From Sulfitobacter aestuariivivens (GTDB taxonomy: Bacteria; Pseudomonadota; Alphaproteobacteria; Rhodobacterales; Rhodobacteraceae): a stretch of DNA of 64,000 nt. A program made the position numbers and the translations under genes. Positions 19,950 to 29,402 of this stretch are shown one piece after another. The notes beneath the pieces were generated by a model. That model saw only the letters and a program-made list of their open reading frames with translations, did no database searches and was not told where the DNA came from. The stretch covers positions 868,001 to 932,000 of the forward strand of contig NZ_JACTAG010000002.1 in the NCBI RefSeq assembly GCF_014763045.1, written 5' to 3'. The stretch's first letter is position 1, and every line of letters starts with the position of its first letter.

Positions 19950-20304
19950 CCGCCAGTGCCACAAGTGTCCAGAACAGAAGACCCTGACCCAGGGCGGACA
20001 AACTGTCGACAATGCCGAACGTGGCATGGCCAACGATGTCTTTGACTGGCGGCCAACTGATAACCCACTGACGGGGCAGGTCGTCAAAAAGCAGATGGTA
20101 GTATCCGTAGTAGATTTGCGGAGACAGCCACACAAACAGACAATATCCCACACATGCGACGACCAGACGTATCGGCAAGGCGCGGGTCCGCGTCAGCAAT
20201 TGAGCAGACGACAACACGCCTGCTGCCAAAAGCGCAGAGAGGGCCAACAGCCCCGCCTGCCCGATTGGACTAAGCGTGAAAAAGGAATCCCCGGCAAACA
20301 CCAC
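19915..20304 (-). CDS. small integral membrane protein, 129 aa, unknown function
   Basis: No family is recognised. Three hydrophobic segments are visible, at about residues 14-36, 43-64 and 98-119, joined by short polar loops, and there is a basic C-terminus (GSGRRG). The start is a GTG at 20304, 15 bases after the stop of the App1-like gene, so the two are probably co-transcribed. Its 3' end overlaps the phosphatase gene on the other strand. The membrane pattern makes a real gene more likely than a shadow. Confidence 0.65.
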   Translation of the reverse strand: MVFAGDSFFTLSPIGQAGLLALSALLAAGVLSSAQLLTRTRALPIRLVVACVGYCLFVWLSPQIYYGYYHLLFDDLPRQWVISWPPVKDIVGHATFGIVDSLSALGQGLLFWTLVALAVRGSGRRGPMV

Positions 20305-20319
20305 CGGCGCAGAGTGCCG

Positions 20320-21327
20320 CTATTCGGCGGCCTGCGAAAGTTCTTCTTGCCGCAATTGGTGTGCAAACCCCTCGAAGTTGGGTCCGTGCAACAACGTCAC
20401 GCCTGCGGCCTCGATTGCTTGCATGGCCTGCAGGCTTTTCGCGTCCGGCCCGGGCCCGGGTTCGCGCAGAACGACGGCCCGGATACGGCCGGGATGCCGT
20501 TCGATCGCATCGCGATAGACAAAGGCGTCATGCTGGCCGGTGTCCCCGACAAGCACATAGGTCAGATCGGGATTTGCCGCCAAAATCGCGTCAATGCTGC
20601 CGCCTTTGTGGTCTCCGTGGGTACCGGTGATGAATTGTGTATCGCTGATACCCAGATCGCGCAGGAATTTCGGGCCCTTGACCAGCTTTGCCCGGTCAAA
20701 GATGCGCTCGAGAAAATGGTGCAGGTTCCAGGGCGATGAACTGACATAGTAGACCGGATTCTGCCCATCCTGAGACATCTCGTTCATGAAGGTGACAGCA
20801 TCGGGGAATATCTGCCGAGTCGTGGCGTTGCCTGTCATCGATGTCCATAGGTTGCGGACAAGCGAATAGGCCCCTGTCTCAAGCATGGTATCATCGATGT
20901 CGGAAATGACTGCATATTCCGCGTCAGGGGATGCGATGAGCACGGGACATAGCGTTTTGCCCTCGCGTCCAACGATGGCGACCTCGATATCGACCCACCC
21001 CTGGGCGGTCGACCGGTCGAGCAGCAATGTGAAATACCCCTCCTCATCGGAAACAGCCGATACGCTCTCGGCAGACACTTCGACGCCCGCAACCTCATCC
21101 GTCAGGAAAAGCGAGAACATTTGCCGAAAGTTGATCCAGGCCGATTGGGTTGGCAATGGCTTGTTGCGTCGCAATGCAGCCAGCACGCGCCCGCGCACCA
21201 CCAGATTGTCAGGCGTCGCATAGCCGATGTAGGGTTCTATAATGCGACGTGGGTCTCGCTGCCCGCGGACTGAATCGACAATCGTCTCTGCCCGCAGGGC
21301 CACACCGTGAATAAAGTTTTTGATCAT
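20320..21327 (-). CDS. App1-family phosphatidate phosphatase-like protein (DUF2183)
   Basis: This 335-residue protein carries the HAD-like signature AVISDIDDTMLETG near residue 139, followed by VYYVSSSPWNLHHFL and LVGDTGQHD, the pattern of the App1 phosphatidate phosphatase catalytic domain. The first 130 residues form a beta-rich domain. No signal peptide or membrane helix is seen. Yeast App1 dephosphorylates phosphatidate; bacterial members are mostly uncharacterised, so the lipid substrate is an inference. Confidence 0.82.
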   Translation of the reverse strand: MIKNFIHGVALRAETIVDSVRGQRDPRRIIEPYIGYATPDNLVVRGRVLAALRRNKPLPTQSAWINFRQMFSLFLTDEVAGVEVSAESVSAVSDEEGYFTLLLDRSTAQGWVDIEVAIVGREGKTLCPVLIASPDAEYAVISDIDDTMLETGAYSLVRNLWTSMTGNATTRQIFPDAVTFMNEMSQDGQNPVYYVSSSPWNLHHFLERIFDRAKLVKGPKFLRDLGISDTQFITGTHGDHKGGSIDAILAANPDLTYVLVGDTGQHDAFVYRDAIERHPGRIRAVVLREPGPGPDAKSLQAMQAIEAAGVTLLHGPNFEGFAHQLRQEELSQAAE

Positions 21328-21358
21328 GAAAGATCAACGCCGGAAACGACCACTTGGT

Positions 21359-21430
21359 TCACCCTTCAAATCACCCTTTTTGAAATACCTCGGGGGAATC
21401 GACCCGCAGGGTCGGTGGGGGCAGGCCCCC
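21359..21430. repeat. intergenic 'ATACCTCGGG' hairpin element, copy 1
   Basis: This stretch fills the gap between the App1-like gene and tdh. It has TTCACCCTT, then AAATACCTCGGGGG, then a hairpin GGGGGC-AG-GCCCCC (21417-21430) next to the tdh stop. Related copies lie at about 25622-25663 and 28338-28386, and a degenerate one at 13879-13900. Confidence 0.55.
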
Positions 21431-22477
21431 TCAGCCGGTCCAATCCAGCACAACCTTGCCAGATTGCCCGGATTTCATCGCTGCAAATCCCGCTTCAAAA
21501 TCCGCTGCATCAAAACGGTGGGTAATAATTTTGGACACATCCAAACCATTTTCCAGCATCGCGATCATCTTGTACCAGGTCTCAAAGATCTCGCGGCCGT
21601 AAACGCCCTTGATTGTGATTGCCTTGAACACGATGCGGCTCCAGTCCACGGGGCTCTTGCCGGGCGGGATCCCCAGCATGGCAATGCGTCCTCCCATGGT
21701 CATCGCCTCGACCATCCCATCCAATGCTTGCTGGTTTCCCGACATCTCAAGGCCTACGTCAAAGCCCTGGGTCATCTTCAACCGCGGGATAACGTCTTGG
21801 AGGCTGTCTTCAGTCACATTCACCGCAACCACGCCGGGTACGACGTCGCGCGCAAGCGACAGCCTGTCAGAATTGATGTCCGTGATCACCACGTGGCGCG
21901 CACCCACGTGGCGCGCAACCGCCGCTGCCATGATCCCGATGGGACCGGCTCCGGTGACAAGGACGTCTTCGCCAACCAGGTCAAAGCTCAGCGCGGTATG
22001 CACCGCGTTGCCCAAAGGGTCGAGAATGGCGCCGATATCATCACTTATCTCGTCCGGCAGGGGGACCACATTGAAGGCCGGCAACCTGAGATACTGGGCA
22101 AAGGCCCCCTGTTCGTTCACGCCGATGCCCCGTGTCGCAGGATCAAGATGGAACTTGCCGGCGCGGCTTTGGCGGGACGCCTTGCCAATCAGGTGCCCCT
22201 CGCCCGAACAGCGCTGCCCAATCTCAAGCCCGCTCACGTTGCGGCCCAGCTCGACAATCTCGCCCGCAAACTCATGCCCCGTGATCAGCGGCACAGGCAC
22301 TGTGGCAGAGGCCCAGTCGTCCCAGTTCCAGATGTGAATATCGGTGCCGCAAATCCCGGTCTTGTTGATCCTGATCAGCACATCGTCCGGACCGATTTCG
22401 GGGACCGGTGCTTCGATCATCCATAGTCCTTCACCCGGCGCGCTTTTACATAGTGCCTTCATCTGGTTTGTGGTCAT
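21431..22477 (-). CDS. tdh: L-threonine 3-dehydrogenase
   Basis: Tdh oxidises L-threonine to 2-amino-3-ketobutyrate with NAD, the first step of threonine degradation to glycine and acetyl-CoA. It is a zinc-dependent MDR enzyme: [13 protein letters not shown] holds the catalytic zinc cysteine, GHEFAGE the histidine, and GAGPIGIMA the nucleotide site. I start at 22477 (348 aa, [10 protein letters not shown]), where ATGA overlaps the kbl stop and implies coupling; MKALC at 22462 is also possible. The order kbl-tdh follows the pathway pair. Confidence 0.95.
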   Translation of the reverse strand: MTTNQMKALCKSAPGEGLWMIEAPVPEIGPDDVLIRINKTGICGTDIHIWNWDDWASATVPVPLITGHEFAGEIVELGRNVSGLEIGQRCSGEGHLIGKASRQSRAGKFHLDPATRGIGVNEQGAFAQYLRLPAFNVVPLPDEISDDIGAILDPLGNAVHTALSFDLVGEDVLVTGAGPIGIMAAAVARHVGARHVVITDINSDRLSLARDVVPGVVAVNVTEDSLQDVIPRLKMTQGFDVGLEMSGNQQALDGMVEAMTMGGRIAMLGIPPGKSPVDWSRIVFKAITIKGVYGREIFETWYKMIAMLENGLDVSKIITHRFDAADFEAGFAAMKSGQSGKVVLDWTG

Positions 22478-23661
22478 CCCAAAACCCCGCAAGCCCTACC
22501 AGCGACGTCAAAGGCCTCCAGCGCACGGTCAAGTTCGGCCCGGTTCAGCGCGGCGTTCATCTGTGTCCTGATCCGCGCCTGATTCCGTGGCACCACAGGA
22601 AAGAAAAAACCACTGACATAAACACCTTCGTCGAATAATCGCGCGGACATCTCCTGCGCCAGCTTCGCCTCACCCAGCATGACAGGGACAATGGGATGTT
22701 CGCCGGGCAGAAGATCAAATCCCAGTCGCGTCAGCCCTGAACGCCAGTAGGCCGTGTTTTCAAACAGACGCGTTCGCAATCCATCGCCGGCTTCAACCAG
22801 TTCAAGGGCCTTGATACCTGCCATGACGATGGACGGCGGCAAAGAGTTTGAAAACAGATAGGGCCGCGCACGTTGCCGCAACAGATCGATGACCGGCTGT
22901 GGTCCAGCGATATAGCCTCCAATCGCGCCACCCAACGCCTTGCCCAACGTGCCCGTCAGGATGTCCACATCGACACCAAAATGCGCCGGGGTCCCGGCAC
23001 CCTTCTGGCCCATAAAGCCTGTCGCATGGCAATCATCGACCATCACAAGCGCATCGTACTTGCTTGCCAGCGCCGAAATCTCTGGCAACTTCGCGAGATA
23101 ACCATCCATCGAGAAAACGCCGTCGGTCGCTATCATGATAAACCGCGCACCTTCCTCCCGGGCCAGCTTTAGCTGTCCTTCCAGATCGATCATGTCAGAG
23201 TTTGCGTAGCGATAGCGCTTGGCCTTGCACAAGCGGATGCCATCGATGATGGACGCGTGGTTCAGCGCGTCAGAAACGATTGCGTCCTGTGGTCCGAATA
23301 AAGGTTCGAACAAACCCCCATTGGCATCGAAACAGGCGGCAAACAGAATGGCATCATCCTTGCCCAGAAAGCGCGCCAGTTTGTGCTCAAGTTCACGATG
23401 AATATCCTGTGTGCCGCAAATGAACCGGACAGAGGCCATGCCGAACCCTTTGGGATCCATCGCCGACTTTGCTGCCGCGATCAGATCGGGATGATTGGCC
23501 AAACCCAAATAGTTATTGGCGCAAAGGTTGATGACATCCCGGTCACCAACGGTGATCTCACCGCCCTGCGGCGACGTGATAAGCCGCTCGCGTTTCAACA
23601 TCCCTTCCGCATCAATCTGGCTCAGTGTTTCGGTGACGTGATCAAGGTAGGCTTGCGACAT
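22474..23661 (-). CDS. kbl: glycine C-acetyltransferase (2-amino-3-ketobutyrate CoA ligase)
   Basis: Kbl cleaves 2-amino-3-ketobutyrate with CoA to glycine and acetyl-CoA, completing threonine degradation with Tdh. The 395-residue protein is an alpha-oxoamine synthase: [10 protein letters not shown] near residue 50, DDCHATGF with the PLP-contacting residues, and [11 protein letters not shown] with the PLP lysine. It heads the kbl-tdh operon. The 93-bp upstream spacer carries palindromes and separates it from an XRE-cupin regulator read in the same direction. Confidence 0.95.
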   Translation of the reverse strand: MSQAYLDHVTETLSQIDAEGMLKRERLITSPQGGEITVGDRDVINLCANNYLGLANHPDLIAAAKSAMDPKGFGMASVRFICGTQDIHRELEHKLARFLGKDDAILFAACFDANGGLFEPLFGPQDAIVSDALNHASIIDGIRLCKAKRYRYANSDMIDLEGQLKLAREEGARFIMIATDGVFSMDGYLAKLPEISALASKYDALVMVDDCHATGFMGQKGAGTPAHFGVDVDILTGTLGKALGGAIGGYIAGPQPVIDLLRQRARPYLFSNSLPPSIVMAGIKALELVEAGDGLRTRLFENTAYWRSGLTRLGFDLLPGEHPIVPVMLGEAKLAQEMSARLFDEGVYVSGFFFPVVPRNQARIRTQMNAALNRAELDRALEAFDVAGRACGVLG

Positions 23662-23698
23662 GAGAATCTCCTTGGATCAAATTTCTATCATACTGGAC

Positions 23699-23741
23699 GG
23701 AATTCCGGAATAGTAGATTTCCAGTATTACGGAATAATTCC
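23699..23741. promoter_or_regulatory. GGAATTCC-type palindromes upstream of kbl-tdh
   Basis: The kbl upstream region holds GGAATTCCGGAAT (23699-23711, containing the dyad TTCCGGAA) and GGAATAATTCC (23731-23741). The two centres are about 30 bp apart, close to three helical turns. They are candidate operators for the adjacent XRE-cupin regulator. Confidence 0.5.
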
Positions 23742-23754
23742 ATCAAAGGTGTCG

Positions 23755-24321
23755 TCAGGCGTCCTGAACAACCAGAAAAGCGCGCACAGGCCCGCTGACC
23801 GATGCGATCCGGTGGGGCACATCTGCGGCATAACGGGCCGTGTCTCCTGACCCTAGACGCTCCACCATATCCCCGCTGGACACCTCGACAGTCCCCTCTA
23901 TCACGGTCAAATGTTCACGCGCGCCGCGCGCGTGCGGTTGACTGTCCAGTTCACCGCCTGCGTTGATATCCAGCTCATAAACCTCGTGCCGACCCGCTTC
24001 CTCAGGAGGGGACAGGATGCGGATGCGACACCCCATCCCGAGGTTGTTGATCGTCGGCACATCAGCCGCCCGCAGGATTTCGATCTGCCCACCGGTGTCC
24101 CCCTGATCAAGCAACCCCGCAAAGTCCACCTGCAAGGCACGTGTCAAATTCCACAACGTCGCAATTGTCGGAGAAGACTCGCCGCGCTCGATCTGGCTCA
24201 CCATCGACCGTGAAACCCCGGACAGCTTCGATACAGCCTCAAGGCTGAGACCAAGGTCTAGCCGCGCGGCCTTTAGCCGTGCAGGGAGTTCCGTCAAAAT
24301 AGCGTTGGCATTATCCGTCAT
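23755..24321 (-). CDS. XRE-family regulator with C-terminal cupin domain
   Basis: The 188-residue protein starts at 23755's opposite end with MTDNANAIL (ATG 24321). Residues 14-70 form a helix-turn-helix (RLDLGLSLEAVSKLSGVSRSMVSQIERGESSP). A cupin domain follows (SQPHARGAREHLTVIEG through DVPHRIASV) that usually senses a small ligand. The frame is open to 24441 but those residues resemble spacer. Its place directly upstream of kbl-tdh suggests it controls threonine breakdown; that is inference from position. Confidence 0.87.
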   Translation of the reverse strand: MTDNANAILTELPARLKAARLDLGLSLEAVSKLSGVSRSMVSQIERGESSPTIATLWNLTRALQVDFAGLLDQGDTGGQIEILRAADVPTINNLGMGCRIRILSPPEEAGRHEVYELDINAGGELDSQPHARGAREHLTVIEGTVEVSSGDMVERLGSGDTARYAADVPHRIASVSGPVRAFLVVQDA

Positions 24322-24440
24322 CCCGGATATCTGCCATGCCTCTCGCGCAACATCAAGGCGGCGGGCATGACGGAACGTTCCACAAGACAACCTTGGCCTT
24401 CCCCAGCATAGTCTGCCCAACGTTTGAACAGGAGCCTTCA

Positions 24441-25619
24441 ATGTCAGAAGAAATCGTGATCCTCAGCGGCGCGCGCACCGCCATCGGGACGTTTGGCGGC
24501 AGCCTTGCAGCAACACCACCAACAACACTAGGCACCACCGTGGCCAGCGCCGCAATGGCGCGCGCTGGCGTGACGCCTGACCGGATTGGCCATGTGCATT
24601 TTGGCCATGTCATCAATACCGAACCACGCGACATGTATCTGTCTCGCATTGCCGCGCGCGATGCAGGCGTCCCCGACGAAGTGCCTGCTATGAACGTGAA
24701 CCGGCTCTGTGGATCCGGTGTGCAGGCCGTCATTTCAGCCGCCCAGAGCCTGATGCTGGGAGATGCGGATTTTGCCCTCGCAGGCGGCGCCGAGAACATG
24801 TCCCGCTCGCCCTATATCATGCCAGCGGCGCGGTTTGGCCAGAAAATGGGCGATATCAAAAGCCTCGATATGATGCTGGGTGCGCTCAACTGCCCGTTCG
24901 GCACAGGTCACATGGGCGTAACTGCGGAAAATGTCGCAGCGGAGCATGATATCTCCAGGCAGGCACAGGATGATTTCTCGCTCGAGAGTCAGCACCGTGC
25001 AGCCAAGGCAATCAATGCCGGATACTTCAAGGATCAGATCGCACCTGTCGACGTGAAGGTCAGGCGCGATACGGTTCGTTTCGAGGTCGATGAGCATCCC
25101 AAGGCCACCAGCATCGAGGCGCTTTCGGGCCTGCGCGCGGTGTTCCAGAAAGACGGCAGCGTCACGGCAGGCAATGCCAGCGGCATAAATGACGGCGCTG
25201 CAGCCCTGGTGCTCGCCACCGCCTCTGCGGCAGAGGCTGCTGGCCTCAGTCCCCGCGCCCGGATATTGGGCTATGCCCACGCCGGCGTCCGGCCAGAGGT
25301 AATGGGTATCGGTCCAGTGCCGGCCGTGGAAAAACTGCTTGCACGCACGGGCCTCAAGGTCAGTGATTTTGACGTTATCGAAAGCAACGAAGCCTTCGCT
25401 TCCCAGGCGCTTGCTGTGAACAAGGCCCTCGGCCTCGACCCGGCCATTGTAAATCCAAATGGCGGCGCGATAGCACTTGGTCACCCTGTCGGCGCGACAG
25501 GTGCGATCATCACTGTCAAAGCGCTTTACGAACTGGATCGCATCGCAGGCAAACGCGCGCTTATCACGATGTGTATCGGCGGCGGTCAGGGCATTGCACT
25601 GGCCATCGAACGCCTCTGA
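24441..25619 (+). CDS. acetyl-CoA C-acetyltransferase (thiolase)
   Basis: This 392-residue thiolase condenses two acetyl-CoA to acetoacetyl-CoA or cleaves the reverse. The acyl-accepting cysteine is in NRLCGSGVQAV (near residue 88). The catalytic His is in GGAIALGHPVGATG, and the second cysteine in TMCIGGGQG. The ATG at 24441 follows AGGAGCCTTC. PhaA, AtoB and BktB types cannot be separated from sequence alone, and no phaB or other partner is adjacent. Confidence 0.93.
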   Translation: MSEEIVILSGARTAIGTFGGSLAATPPTTLGTTVASAAMARAGVTPDRIGHVHFGHVINTEPRDMYLSRIAARDAGVPDEVPAMNVNRLCGSGVQAVISAAQSLMLGDADFALAGGAENMSRSPYIMPAARFGQKMGDIKSLDMMLGALNCPFGTGHMGVTAENVAAEHDISRQAQDDFSLESQHRAAKAINAGYFKDQIAPVDVKVRRDTVRFEVDEHPKATSIEALSGLRAVFQKDGSVTAGNASGINDGAAALVLATASAAEAAGLSPRARILGYAHAGVRPEVMGIGPVPAVEKLLARTGLKVSDFDVIESNEAFASQALAVNKALGLDPAIVNPNGGAIALGHPVGATGAIITVKALYELDRIAGKRALITMCIGGGQGIALAIERL

Positions 25620-25621
25620 CC

Positions 25622-25663
25622 CTTTCACCCTTTGTCAAAATACCTCGGGAGTGTGAGGGCAGC
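25622..25663. repeat. intergenic 'ATACCTCGGG' hairpin element, copy 2
   Basis: Directly after the thiolase stop: TTTCACCCTTTGTCAAAATACCTCGGGAG in pieces, then a 7-bp hairpin TGAGGGC-AGC-GCCCTCA. A second GC-rich palindrome around CCACCCCCCGGGGTGG follows at about 25675-25692. Placement right after a stop suits a 3' end element. Confidence 0.55.
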
Positions 25664-25726
25664 GCCCTCACCCGCCACCCCCCGGGGTGGCGGCCCCCTG
25701 GCGCGGGCGAAGACCGCGCAAAACCT

Positions 25727-26716
25727 CTATTCTTCGGCCAACCGCTCTGCCCGCTTTTCCAGCTTATCGGCCAGACGGGGCCCTACGCCCGGGCGTGACC
25801 AAGGGCAAACCGCGATGCAAATCGCACACCCCTGATGCTGATTGAAAAACGGCAGGCACTTGTCGAAATCCACATACCATTTCTCCTCCCCCCGGACCAT
25901 TTTCTTGGTCTGAAACAGCGCTTCAGGTGGGCAGGCATCTTCGCAAATCCGGCAATTGGCACAAAAATCGTCAATGCCATGCGATCGCGGTGGTGTCGGT
26001 GCAAACGGGGCATCCGTCAGAACCGCTGACAACCGAAAAGACGCGCCCATTTCGCGGTTGATGATAGAACCGTGTTTGCCCAGTTCGCCAAAACCACAGG
26101 CGATGGCAGGTGGGATCATCGTGATGGCAGACACCATCGGCCCCGTAACAGGTTTGGCATCCCAGCCCTTCCGGCGCAGCCAGCTCGCGACTTCCACCGA
26201 ACATGCAGCGGCACGGTAATACTGCTGCATGACCTCGGCCCCGGCTTCGGGGTCGGGCGCCGTCGCTATGGTATCATAATCATGCTGTACACCGACTATT
26301 ATGACACGCGATTGCGTCACTTCCTCGCGGTGCTGATAGACCCATTCGGGCTGCATTTGCGCAACACCAATCTGTTCGCAAAGCCCCTCCGTCACAAACT
26401 CTTCAAGCTGAGCCGTCCACGCCGCGGGGCTGTGAACCGCCGGGGTTTCAGCAATCTCCGGCAAAACACGTTGCGAGATTTCCTGCCGTTTTGCCCGCAG
26501 TTCGGCGAAAACAGGCAGGCCGGGATCGACGGTATAGAACCATTCCTGCATCGAACCATGGGCGATGTCGGCCGGGTCCGGTGCCCAGTAGACCATGCGC
26601 GGACGGCTGAAACATTTTTCGCCCAAACCATTGATTTCATTTCCGCTTGTATCAGGCCGCAGGGCCATCTGCGCTGGGTCGGGGACAAAGGGGCGGTAGG
26701 GATTGTCGCGAGGCAT
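25727..26716 (-). CDS. ferredoxin-like protein related to reductive dehalogenase/QueG iron-sulfur domains
   Basis: The 329-residue product has two 4Fe-4S motifs near its C-terminus: CANCRICEDACPPEA and CAICIAVCPWS with an upstream CLPFF cysteine. The layout resembles the iron-sulfur half of reductive dehalogenases and epoxyqueuosine reductase. The central part (AAACSVEVASWLRRKGWDA, GFGELGKHGSIINREMG) is also like the QueG/RdhA cobamide-binding-type fold. No Tat signal is seen, so it is probably cytoplasmic. I start at ATG 26716 (MPRDNPYRPF); the frame opens at 26749. True substrate unknown. Confidence 0.7.
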   Translation of the reverse strand: MPRDNPYRPFVPDPAQMALRPDTSGNEINGLGEKCFSRPRMVYWAPDPADIAHGSMQEWFYTVDPGLPVFAELRAKRQEISQRVLPEIAETPAVHSPAAWTAQLEEFVTEGLCEQIGVAQMQPEWVYQHREEVTQSRVIIVGVQHDYDTIATAPDPEAGAEVMQQYYRAAACSVEVASWLRRKGWDAKPVTGPMVSAITMIPPAIACGFGELGKHGSIINREMGASFRLSAVLTDAPFAPTPPRSHGIDDFCANCRICEDACPPEALFQTKKMVRGEEKWYVDFDKCLPFFNQHQGCAICIAVCPWSRPGVGPRLADKLEKRAERLAEE

Positions 26717-26760
26717 GGCCCACCATAGCGGGGTTTGGTCACGGCACAAAGCCCTGAGCG

Positions 26761-28293
26761 TCAGCCCAGCGCCTGAACACCGATCACAATCGCAGCACCA
26801 AGCGCCCCGCCGGTCACGCCAGACAGAAGCATCCAGCGCTTGAACGGCCGGCGCTCTTCCGGCACGGCATTCCCCTGCCGCAGCAGGGCATTCTCCACCA
26901 GGGCGGGCAACCTGGGGCCAAAGCGGGACAGGACCATGGCGGTGCTGGCAAGATCAGATATCACCGCCCGCGGTCCGATGGACTTGCTGATGTAGGCCGT
27001 CACAATCGGGCTGGCAACTTCCCAGATGTTGATATGTGGGTTCAGAGATCGGGCCACCCCTTCCACCACAACCATGGTGCGCTGCAGCAAGATAAGCTCT
27101 GTCCGGGTTTCCATGCCAAAGCGTTCGGTGACTTCAAACAGATAAGTCAGCAACCGCGCCATGGAGATGCGGGTGGCATCCATGCCAAAGATCGGCTCTC
27201 CGACGGCCCTCAGGGCGCGGGCAAACTCGTCGACGTCCTTGTCGGCAGGCACATATCCGGCCTCGAAATGTACCTTTGCCACACGATTGTAATCCCGCCG
27301 GATGAACCCATAGAGGATCTCGGCATAGACCCTGCGGGTGTACTCATCAATGTGTCCCATGATGCCAAAGTCATAGGCAATGATATCGCCGTTCGGTGCG
27401 ACCTTCAGGTTGCCCTGATGCATGTCTGCGTGAAAGTATCCATCGCGCAGCGCGTGATTGAGAAAAAGTTGCAAGACCCTGTTTGACAGCTCAACCCGGT
27501 CATGTCCGGCAGCATCAATTGCCGCGTTGTTCCCCATTGGCGCCCCGTCAGCCCACCCCAACGTCATCACCCGGCGGGCCGACAGGTTCCATTTGATCTG
27601 GGGCAGTTGAAAGCCTTCATCTTTCTTGGTGTTGGCCGCAAATTCGGAAGCCGCAGCACTTTCCAGTCTCAGATCCAGCTCTCCGCGAACCACACCATCG
27701 AAATGTTCGATGACTTCGGTGGGGCGCAGCCGGCGTGAGCCGGGTGAGAAAACCTCGACCATGCGGGCGGCGAGGTAGAAGGCGTCGATGTCCTTGCGAA
27801 AGGCTTTTTCGATGCGCGGGCGCAGCACTTTGACTGCAACATCTTCGCCCGTTTCCGCCATCGTCGCCCGATGCACCTGTGCAATGGAGGCGGCGGCCAC
27901 CGGTGCGCTGAAGCTTGAGAAGATTTCTTCGACGGGTTGGGCCAGTTCTCTGGCAACTTCTGCCTTGGCTTCTTCGACGGAAAAGGGCGGTAACTTATCT
28001 TGGAGTACGCGCAGCTGAATGGCCAGTTCATCCCCGACCACATCCGGTCTGGTAGAAAGAATTTGTCCAAATTTTATGTAGGCCGGGCCCAGCGCCGTCA
28101 GCGCGCGGGTTGCGGGCGGCATTGCGGGATCGCCACGATAGCCAAGCCATTTGAAAGGCAGGCCCAGCGCGCGGGCGACAAAGCGCAGAGCCGGCCCTGC
28201 CTCGAAGGCATCCAATACGATGTTCATCGCACCTGCGCGTTCCAGCGTCGCACCGGTGCGGATCAGCCGCCAGATGTTGTGCGGGCCACGCAT
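26761..28293 (-). CDS. ubiB: ubiquinone biosynthesis kinase-like protein UbiB
   Basis: UbiB is an atypical ABC1/ADCK kinase-like ATPase needed for ubiquinone synthesis. The 510-residue protein shows the KxGQ motif (YIKFGQILSTRPD), AAASIAQVHRA (alanine-rich loop), EDVAVKVLRP (lysine), DMHQGNLKV and YDFGIMGHID (catalytic/metal loop). A hydrophobic C-terminal segment (LLSGVTGGALGAAIVIGVQALG) anchors it in the membrane. It follows ubiE by 107 bp in the same direction, so the two probably form a unit. Confidence 0.94.
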   Translation of the reverse strand: MRGPHNIWRLIRTGATLERAGAMNIVLDAFEAGPALRFVARALGLPFKWLGYRGDPAMPPATRALTALGPAYIKFGQILSTRPDVVGDELAIQLRVLQDKLPPFSVEEAKAEVARELAQPVEEIFSSFSAPVAAASIAQVHRATMAETGEDVAVKVLRPRIEKAFRKDIDAFYLAARMVEVFSPGSRRLRPTEVIEHFDGVVRGELDLRLESAAASEFAANTKKDEGFQLPQIKWNLSARRVMTLGWADGAPMGNNAAIDAAGHDRVELSNRVLQLFLNHALRDGYFHADMHQGNLKVAPNGDIIAYDFGIMGHIDEYTRRVYAEILYGFIRRDYNRVAKVHFEAGYVPADKDVDEFARALRAVGEPIFGMDATRISMARLLTYLFEVTERFGMETRTELILLQRTMVVVEGVARSLNPHINIWEVASPIVTAYISKSIGPRAVISDLASTAMVLSRFGPRLPALVENALLRQGNAVPEERRPFKRWMLLSGVTGGALGAAIVIGVQALG

Positions 28294-28313
28294 GGGCGAT
28301 TATCCTTTCAATT

Positions 28314-28333
28314 CGGATTGCATACGCAATCCG
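28314..28333. other. perfect hairpin just upstream of the ubiB ribosome site
   Basis: CGGATTGC-ATAC-GCAATCCG is a perfect 8-bp stem with a 4-base loop. It ends 7 bases from the AAGGA ribosome site of ubiB, inside the ubiE-ubiB spacer, so it could affect ubiB translation or stabilise the processed message. Confidence 0.5.
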
Positions 28334-28337
28334 ACCG

Positions 28338-28386
28338 GATAGGGGCGCTGCCCCCAAACCCTCGGGATATTTTTGGCCAAAAGATG
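28338..28386 (-). repeat. intergenic 'ATACCTCGGG'-like hairpin element, variant copy
   Basis: Read on the minus strand just after the ubiE stop: CATCTTTTGGCCAAAAATATCCCGAGGG in pieces, then GGGGGC-AGC-GCCCCT. It shares the layout of the copies at 21359 and 25622 (A/T-rich box, CGGG core, GC hairpin) but the core is altered. Confidence 0.4.
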
Positions 28387-28400
28387 TACGGCGGCCTTCA

Positions 28401-29147
28401 TCACAATTTCCATCCCGAATGCAGCGCGGCGATGCCCATGGTCAGGTTGCGGTACTTCGCGTTTTCGAAACCGGCTGTTTTGACCATGCCCAGAAATGTT
28501 TCCTGATCGGGAAAGTTACGGATAGATTCGATCAGGTACTGGTAGCTGTCACGGTCGTTTGCGATGATCTGACCCATGCGGGGGATCACGTTGAAACTGT
28601 AGAGATCGTAGGCCTTTTGCATCATCGGATTTGGTAGCTGGCTGAATTCCAGCACCATAAGCCGCCCACCGGGGCGCGATACGCGGTACGCCTCGTTCAG
28701 CGCTTCCTGAGGGCGGGTCACGTTCCGGATGCCAAAGCTGATGGTGTAGACATCGAAAGTGTTATTCTCGAACGGCAGCGCCATGGCGTCGCCAACGATC
28801 CAGTCGAGGCTGTCCGCCAGTTGCGCTGCTTCGGCGCGCTTGCGGCCTTCGACCAGCATGCCTTCGGTCAGGTCCAGGACTGTGGCGTGGCCGTGGCCTG
28901 CGCGTTTGAGAAATTTGAAGGAGACATCGCCGGTACCCCCGGCCACATCCAGGAGTTTTTGGCCCGGGCGAGGTGCCAGCCAGTCCATCATCGCTTCTTT
29001 CCAGATGCGGTGAATGCCGACGCTCATCACATCGTTCATGATGTCATATTTGTTGGCCACGTCAGAGAAGAGGTTGCGGACCATCCCGGCCTTTTCGTCT
29101 TCTGGCACGGTCTTTGCGCCAAAATGGGTATTCTTCTGAGTAGCCAT
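28401..29147 (-). CDS. ubiE: demethylmenaquinone/2-methoxy-6-polyprenyl-benzoquinol methyltransferase
   Basis: UbiE is the SAM-dependent C-methyltransferase of ubiquinone synthesis. The 248-residue protein shows the family pattern: [21 protein letters not shown], the SAM motif [13 protein letters not shown] near residue 65, and [15 protein letters not shown]. Length is usual. It diverges from mutM across 255 bp and is followed by ubiB. Confidence 0.96.
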   Translation of the reverse strand: MATQKNTHFGAKTVPEDEKAGMVRNLFSDVANKYDIMNDVMSVGIHRIWKEAMMDWLAPRPGQKLLDVAGGTGDVSFKFLKRAGHGHATVLDLTEGMLVEGRKRAEAAQLADSLDWIVGDAMALPFENNTFDVYTISFGIRNVTRPQEALNEAYRVSRPGGRLMVLEFSQLPNPMMQKAYDLYSFNVIPRMGQIIANDRDSYQYLIESIRNFPDQETFLGMVKTAGFENAKYRNLTMGIAALHSGWKL

Positions 29148-29402
29148 GTCACCTTACCACCAAACACTGGTCAATCTGGGGTTATACGCCTGAAGGACAA
29201 GTGACAAATCCTCATTATGCCGCAGGGGTACAAACAATGAGGACGTCGCGAGCACTATTGTTGCCGTCGGTATAGCCAAAGGAAAGCATCACGACCCTCA
29301 ACTTGTCGGCGGAGAACCAGCCGCATTGCAGAAAAGCCTTGTTGGCATGCCCGCCTTCCCTACATTCGACACTGAATTGAGCAACAGGGACAAAGGCGCG
29401 TC

